Positions 58,255 to 64,000 of a DNA stretch of 64,000 nucleotides are shown here, in pieces. The stretch comes from Coffea arabica (lineage: Eukaryota; Streptophyta; Magnoliopsida; Gentianales; Rubiaceae), in the NCBI RefSeq assembly GCF_036785885.1, contig NC_092329.1, forward strand, positions 3,782,001 through 3,846,000, read 5' to 3'. Below the pieces are notes generated by a model, which did not search any database, was not told where the DNA came from, and was given only the letters and a program-made list of their open reading frames with translations. The translations under genes were made by a program, and so were the position numbers. The stretch's first letter is position 1. Every line of letters starts with the position of its first letter.

Positions 58255-58912
58255 GTGTTAATATGGTATGATAAGTAAAAGTGCATATTTGATTTTCAAT
58301 AATGCAATCATAAACTCAATTTGCTTATATTAAGATGTTTTTTTATTGTAAATCTCTTCTTTACTCAGGAAAAATGCATGGAGAGGATTTCTAAGAAAAC
58401 TGACCATTCAAACAAGGCCACTAATACCCTAATGACCTCATTTCTCCTGGAGTTTTAATTTTTACTTCTTGCTATTAATAGAAGAAATATTTTGGACGCT
58501 GCTCTAGAATTGCCGGTATTCATCTAACGACCCAAAAAAAAAAGAAAAGGGCCATTCTGGACTTTGTAGTTGAACTTGCACCCACCTTTCTTGTGAAGAC
58601 CTTTTCTAAGCATCCACGCATCCAACACCACTCCTGATTCCTCCCACCCTCCCCCTTATTACTATTGCTTACTGTTCATTCCCATATTCAAAAGTTCAAA
58701 ACTGAAGCATAAATAAGGCTCTCTCTCTATACAACTGCTCTGGCGCTGTCCAAAACAATTCAAACATTTGCTCCTCCTATTTAAATTCTTCGCTTCAGTC
58801 CTTTTTTTTTTTTTTAGTTATTATTAGCTATTCAGAAGCTCCCTTGCTTTCAACAGATGCTCTCAAAAATTAGGAGTTTATTTGTAAGTGAAAATAGGTA
58901 GCTGAATTAGCG

Positions 58913-61900
58913 ATGGCGGCAGAGCCGAGCCGGAACTCGTTGACGGAAACCGGAATTCCCACCGGCTTGAACCGGATTAAGACTCGGCGAGTGGCATCGT
59001 CGAAGGACAAGGAGAGGAGAAGCTCGACAACTGAAGATTCTGAGAAATTGAACGCTGACTCTCCTGGCTCCTTGCGGCCTTATGTCAAGCAGAAGTTCGG
59101 AGCTCTGGTTAAAGGACGTGTGAGAATCAACAGTCCTCGAGAAGGTTCGAGTTATTTTGCGTTTTTTTTTTTTAATCTTCCAAATTTGGATAAGGAAATA
59201 ATTAATTAAACTTGTACATGCAGTACATAGAATTATTTCCTGTTTAAAAGAGAAATATACGAACGTCATGCAGACGTGAAGATGTTTGCTGTAGTTATGG
59301 AAGTAGCGGAGGCGTTGATTTTGGTAATTTTTGAGAAGTGGTGGAGAGAGGCTATTTGTGGATCGTAATCACGTGAATTTAATGTTTTTACCTATTATCT
59401 GCTGTTGTTTTGTTTGTCAAAATCATTGTCATGATAACTTTGTTAAAATGAAAACGATAGAGTAGAAGAAAGAATACTCCACTATGTGTGCATACCTATT
59501 TAACTTTTAAATTTCTTTTTTTATTTTGTCCTAATTATTGAGCTCAAGTGTCAACTTAGTGTTACTTCATTTGCTGGTGATTTATTCTGGTATCTGAAAT
59601 TCCGAATTGATGAAGTTAAATTTACCTGCTTTTGGCAGAACTATCGTCGTAAACATCCAGTGAGTTAATGACGCTTTAGTAGTCTCATGGAACAGTATCT
59701 GATGTTTCAAATTAGTTCCTCGTGATAGGGTGATTCATAATTTACTAAGTCGCGTTTATTTATTTATGTTGCAGTAGCACGTTTTCCTTTAGAAATTATT
59801 TTAAGCAGTGTGTTAGGCTAAGCTAGGTAGACAACTATTGTCATGATGGTCGTGGTCCTCGGCGATAAGCATTGGAAGCCATTGCTCTGGTTGAAATATA
59901 AGCTTGAGTACTTGTTAGATCTCTGCAGCCCTATGATCACCAGTTTAGCGTTGTCGCTTAGGAACAGATGATGTAACATCTGGAGCAATAATCATCTGTC
60001 CATACGGTGAACTGTCATACCTCAGCAACAACAGAGGAATAAGACACATTTACTTTACAATGAATGTCAGCAGTATCTTGCTATTCATCTGAGCAATTCA
60101 GGAGGGGTAAAGACAAGGACACAGATATGTTGTGAGTTTATGGTTTCTTAGTGTAGTGGAAGTTATGGTCTATGTATGTGGTTGGCTCCATGAAATCACC
60201 ATGGGCTTTAATCTGCCAAAAATCTGTTATATAATGCTTGAGGATCCATAGTTTGCAAAGGGATGCTGCTTAATAAATTAACACTGTCAGATGACTTCCT
60301 GTACAACCTCTCTTGGCTGAAGATATTAATATCACCTGTCGGTTCAGTTTTGTTGTACTGTTAAGTCTCCAGTAGTCACTTCAGTCCCTTTAGATTTACA
60401 ACACATCCACAAGCTTTAACTGCAATCATGCCTGTTTTGGAGGTATGATATTGTTCAGATTCTTATTCTCAAGATTGATAGGATGAGCAGAACCAAGTCC
60501 TTCACTTCATTTTTCCTCTGATGATAATTTTCTACCTTTTTATTCGAAATATGTTATTTAGAAGTCATTGTTGAATCTTGATTGATGGATGTCAAATGAA
60601 TGATATATTAATATTATAAAGTTGAACGTCTAAATGGTGTAGGACTGAAAACCAAGAGAAGAGCTAGGTGGTTTACTTCACATCTCTCTAAGGATTCTGA
60701 TCAAGTGGCAGATGATGTGCCCCAACAGCTGGAGGTGATATTTGCAGATATATCTAGCTTGCGTGACTGTATCTCCACCTTGTTTGAATCTGAATGTTGA
60801 TGTCACTAAGCTGGTCATGTAACCTTGCAGTGTAATGATTCTCAAACTGGACAGGTACGCACAATGATGAAGCATACAACTGCAAAACAATCTGCATTAG
60901 AAGTCACAAGCAACCATAAAATGCACAAAGGTCTGAAAAGTTTTTCACACGAATTAGGTCCAAAAGGTGGCATCCCATCTGTGCAGCCTCGTGCTCGAAG
61001 TTTCAATGATATGAAGGTACAAGTAACTGCAGAGTACCAGCTTCTTAAATTGTGTTGTACAACATGATGTAAAACTCAAACACGACTCCCTTGAGCCTTC
61101 ATTGGTTTCTTTTCCATACATCTGAATTCAGGAGCTGCTCAGATCATTGCATTCAAGGTTCGATGCTGCCAAAGAAGTGGTCAACACAGAGCTTGACTGT
61201 TTCTCAAAGGAGTTAATGGAGATACTGCAGGATGATTCCTTGTCGCAGGAAGGTCATAGAATGGCAGAGCAACTTCTCATTCTTGCCCAAGAATGCACTG
61301 AAATGGCCGCCTCCAAGTTTCGAACCAAATGTGAAGAGATTGTCCAAGATTTGACTGCAAAGAGGCAGCAATGTCAAGCAGGATTGTTGAAATGGTTGTT
61401 GACACGCATGCTTTTCATATTGACAAGGTGCACAAGATTGTTGCATTTTGAGAAGGATGCTGAGCCAGTTGATGGAAAATCTCTCCACAAGTTCCAAGAA
61501 TGTTTGAAAAGCATTCCTTCTATTGAAGTAAATTGGTTTGTCAATCAAGAGATGGCTGGTTCTGAGTCAGATTATGCTATAAACCTTAAGAATGATTCTA
61601 AAAGAAACCTTCAGAAGAGAAATCATGCGTATACTCTCTTTCGACCTTCCCAGCACAGGTTTGAAGCAGCTGTTCAACAGGTTGATGCAATGTTTCCAAA
61701 AGATTTCACGAGCATTGGACAAAATTTACCTTCTGAGACCTCCCGTGTCCTTCCCAATGTCCAAGAAGTGGATGAATTGGGTGGCAGATTTAGTGAAAAA
61801 TCAACTAACAGAGCTAGCATTAACGTGTCTAAGGAGCAGGAAAATTATATGGAGGATTCTAATCTAGTAATATGCAGGATATGTGAGGAACTCGTTCCTA

Positions 61901-64000
61901 TTACTCATCTGGAGTCTCATTCATATATATGTGCCTATGCAGACAAATGTTATCTGAATTCTTTAGATGTAAATGAGCGTCTTATAAGACTTGCAGAGCT
62001 ACTGGAACAGCTAGTAGAGTCTCGTAATCTCAGCATTCAAGCTACAGATGAGAGCCCTGAATATTCAAGGATGCAATTAGCAGATTCTGCAGTAGCATCT
62101 GAAGTTTATTCGCCTAAGGTAAATGAATTCCGGAATAGGGGGATGGATGGGATGTTTGAGGATATTCATGAGATGGACACTGCCTGTATAGAAGATTCCC
62201 AAATCGCAAGTTTTATTAACTCCAAAGGCTACTGGGGCAGCAAGCTCAATCTTTATGGTCCACCTTCTTCAACTGGGAGCATGACATCAGCCTCATCAAC
62301 AAATACTCCTAGGGCTGGAAGTTTTGACCTATTCTGGCTAGATCACAATAATCCATCTGAGTTGGAGGATGTAAAACAGGTTGTTCATCCTGAATTGATC
62401 TATGCATGTTGGTTGACAGGCCATCTTTTGAATAATTGTGAAGTGCCTGAAAACTAATATATAGCCAAAAAGAAGCAATAACAGTGGTTATCTGCTTTTA
62501 AAAAGACAAGTAGGAAAGGAAAATTTTTGGAGTTAGTCTTTTTCCAGTGACTTTAGAGGTTGTTCTGCTAGTCTATCATTTACTGTTACTATTTTTTGGT
62601 TTTTTTCTTTGTTGGTATGTATTAATAATTGGATATCCATTTTGATTCCATTAGCTTAAAATAATTGAGTGCAACATGTGGAAAAGAATCTTACATGTTC
62701 TAATGCTCAAGTTTCATTTCAGATGGCTGACCTTGCGGACATTGCTCGCTGTGTGGCAGGCACTGATCTTTCAGATGAAGGATCCAATGAATTTCTACTT
62801 GCTTGCATGGAAGATTTGCAGGATGTACTGCAACAGAGCAAGCTCAGAGCTCTTGTTGTAGATACGTTCGGTGGTCGAATAGAAAATCTTCTGCGGTAAT
62901 TTTAAGTCCCATACAAGACAAGAAACATAAAATGGAAAATAAAGATAGAACTTTGAAGCTACCAACAAATGCTACATTTATGCAGAGAGAAATTTTTACT
63001 TGCTTGCAATCTGGTGGACCCAAAAAGTGATATTCAGCGTCCAGAAAGTGCCAAAATGCTGCTGGATAATGGATCTCAGAGTAGTACAATCTCTACACCT
63101 TCACATCCCTTGCATAAAGAACGAACAAGTATTGATGATTTTGAAATTATCAAGCCCATCAGTAGGGGAGCCTTTGGTAAAGTCTATCTGGCTCGAAAGC
63201 GAACAACTGGGGATTTGTTTGCAATTAAGGTACTCTTCAATCAATCCAACACTTGAATTTTTTTTTTCCCCCAACACTTTCAGTTGTTGGAACTGTAGCT
63301 GTAAACATCATAGTTTGATACTTTATGGCAGAATGTGTGGAGATTTTAGCTTGTATTTATGGAATTGATTTCAGGTTATAGTTTCAAATTGGGAAGTTTT
63401 AATGTTATCTATAAGAAGTTGGTTCTATTATATAATTGAATTAACTTGTTGCAATTGAAATTTTGGGATTCATTTGACATACTGTGGAGACAATATGATT
63501 TGACATCTGCAATCAATTGATGGTACAATATCATCAGCCAAAGGATGGGGTTGGGTTGGGTCTTTTGTTTTTTCCTTTGGTGGGGCCATGTGCTGTGGGG
63601 TGGGCTTGGGGTTGGGGTTATATGACCTAGCATGATCTACTTACAAGTCTTCCTGTCTAACTAAAGTTTATCTTTGTTTAGATGGGCATAGGTTTCAAAA
63701 ATGTTCTCCCCTGTTTGATGTCCTTTGTTGTCAAAATATAGTCGTTCTAGATTTTTTTTTTTGCATTGGGAGTCACAAAGGACATATGACCCATTCGACT
63801 AAAAATAAAAAAAATTGTAGCACCAATGTATATAATTTAAGTTGTAAGGATTGTCTGCTTGTTCTGGATTAGATAGAAGGTAACTTCTCATGGTGCTGCT
63901 TGAGCACCTTTAGTTGTTGCTGTGTACTTGTGGACAAGAACCCTCTCTCCTTTCCTCCTTATATTTTTCACTGTAGAACCTGTATGTTCTTTTGAACTCA
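58913..64000 (+). CDS. IRE-type AGC protein kinase, N-terminal 725 residues (cut by window end)
   Basis: Exons 58913-59144, 60643-60734, 60831-61016, 61132-62379, 62723-62895 and 62986-63229 join in frame; the final 771 bases are intron. The protein starts [10 protein letters not shown] and includes [18 protein letters not shown], then the family signature [20 protein letters not shown] and [19 protein letters not shown], a Cys/His finger at about 418-445 ([18 protein letters not shown]), and [17 protein letters not shown] before the kinase. The kinase begins [20 protein letters not shown]; the glycine loop has Ser for the first Gly, which is normal for this family, and the last codon here is the ATP-binding Lys (LFAIK). 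IRE kinases act in root-hair tip growth and related processes. The short N-terminal part suggests the IRE4-like branch, not certain. Confidence 0.88.
63230..64000 (+). other. intron of the IRE-type kinase gene, open at window end
   Basis: Starts with GTACTC after the ATP-lysine codon. GGGTTGG-rich stretches near 63545-63620 and a poly(T) near 63752. No exon signal with kinase similarity was seen before the end. Confidence 0.7.

Larger units (their letters stand above)
55823..58912. other. spacer and promoter of the IRE-type kinase gene
   Basis: Contains a TG/TA microsatellite near 56805-56830, a poly(T) insert flanked by a 15-bp duplication at 57433-57488, and a MITE-like segment at about 57913-58254. 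The last 250 bases, including CT repeats near 58720, are probably promoter and leader of the kinase gene. Confidence 0.45.

Overview
The window is plant nuclear DNA, most likely from a eudicot. The genes are widely spaced and rich in GT-AG introns, the intergenic DNA is AT-rich, and every recognisable protein belongs to a land-plant family (EXA1, OVATE, DUF620, DUF1195, OEP24, REM-type B3, IRE-type AGC kinase). The mixture of small DNA transposons, Helitron and SINE debris also fits. I cannot name the species. Gene models were built by hand from reading frames and splice signals; those with listed exons join in frame unless I say otherwise.

Layout. 0-4 kb: last exon of an unidentified gene, an ATL-type RING-H2 E3 gene (+), and two tandem dUTPase genes (-), the second of which has lost catalytic parts. 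4-6 kb: spacer with a 140-bp Helitron-like insert. 6-10 kb: a two-domain B3 gene (-) and an RPA70-like gene (-) with a missing or damaged N-terminal part. 10-12.6 kb: low-complexity duplicated spacer and a 626-bp transposon with a 9-bp target duplication. 12.7-22.7 kb: EXA1-like GYF-domain gene (+, 10 exons). 25.8-26.7 kb: DUF1195 membrane protein (-). 29.4-30.9 kb: a cluster of at least four box C/D snoRNAs on the minus strand behind a telo-box/TATA promoter. 31-33 kb: two copies of one MITE family. 33.6-35.9 kb: DUF620 gene (-). 38.3 kb: a SINE with target duplication. 39.6-40.6 kb: OVATE family gene (+). 41.4-45.1 kb: an uncharacterised nuclear-looking protein (-). 48-50.4 kb: OEP24 (+). 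51.7-55.8 kb: Claspin/Mrc1-like replication-checkpoint gene (+). 58.9-64 kb: 5' part of an IRE-type AGC kinase gene (+), cut by the window end.

There is no operon-like unit; these are independent plant genes. Several concern DNA replication and nucleotide hygiene (dUTPase, RPA-like, Mrc1-like), but I read this as coincidence. The most notable content is the snoRNA cluster, absent from any protein-based view, where guide sequences match conserved 18S and 25S rRNA segments and two paralogous copies keep their terminal stems by compensatory change. Next is the eroded but still open dUTPase paralog.
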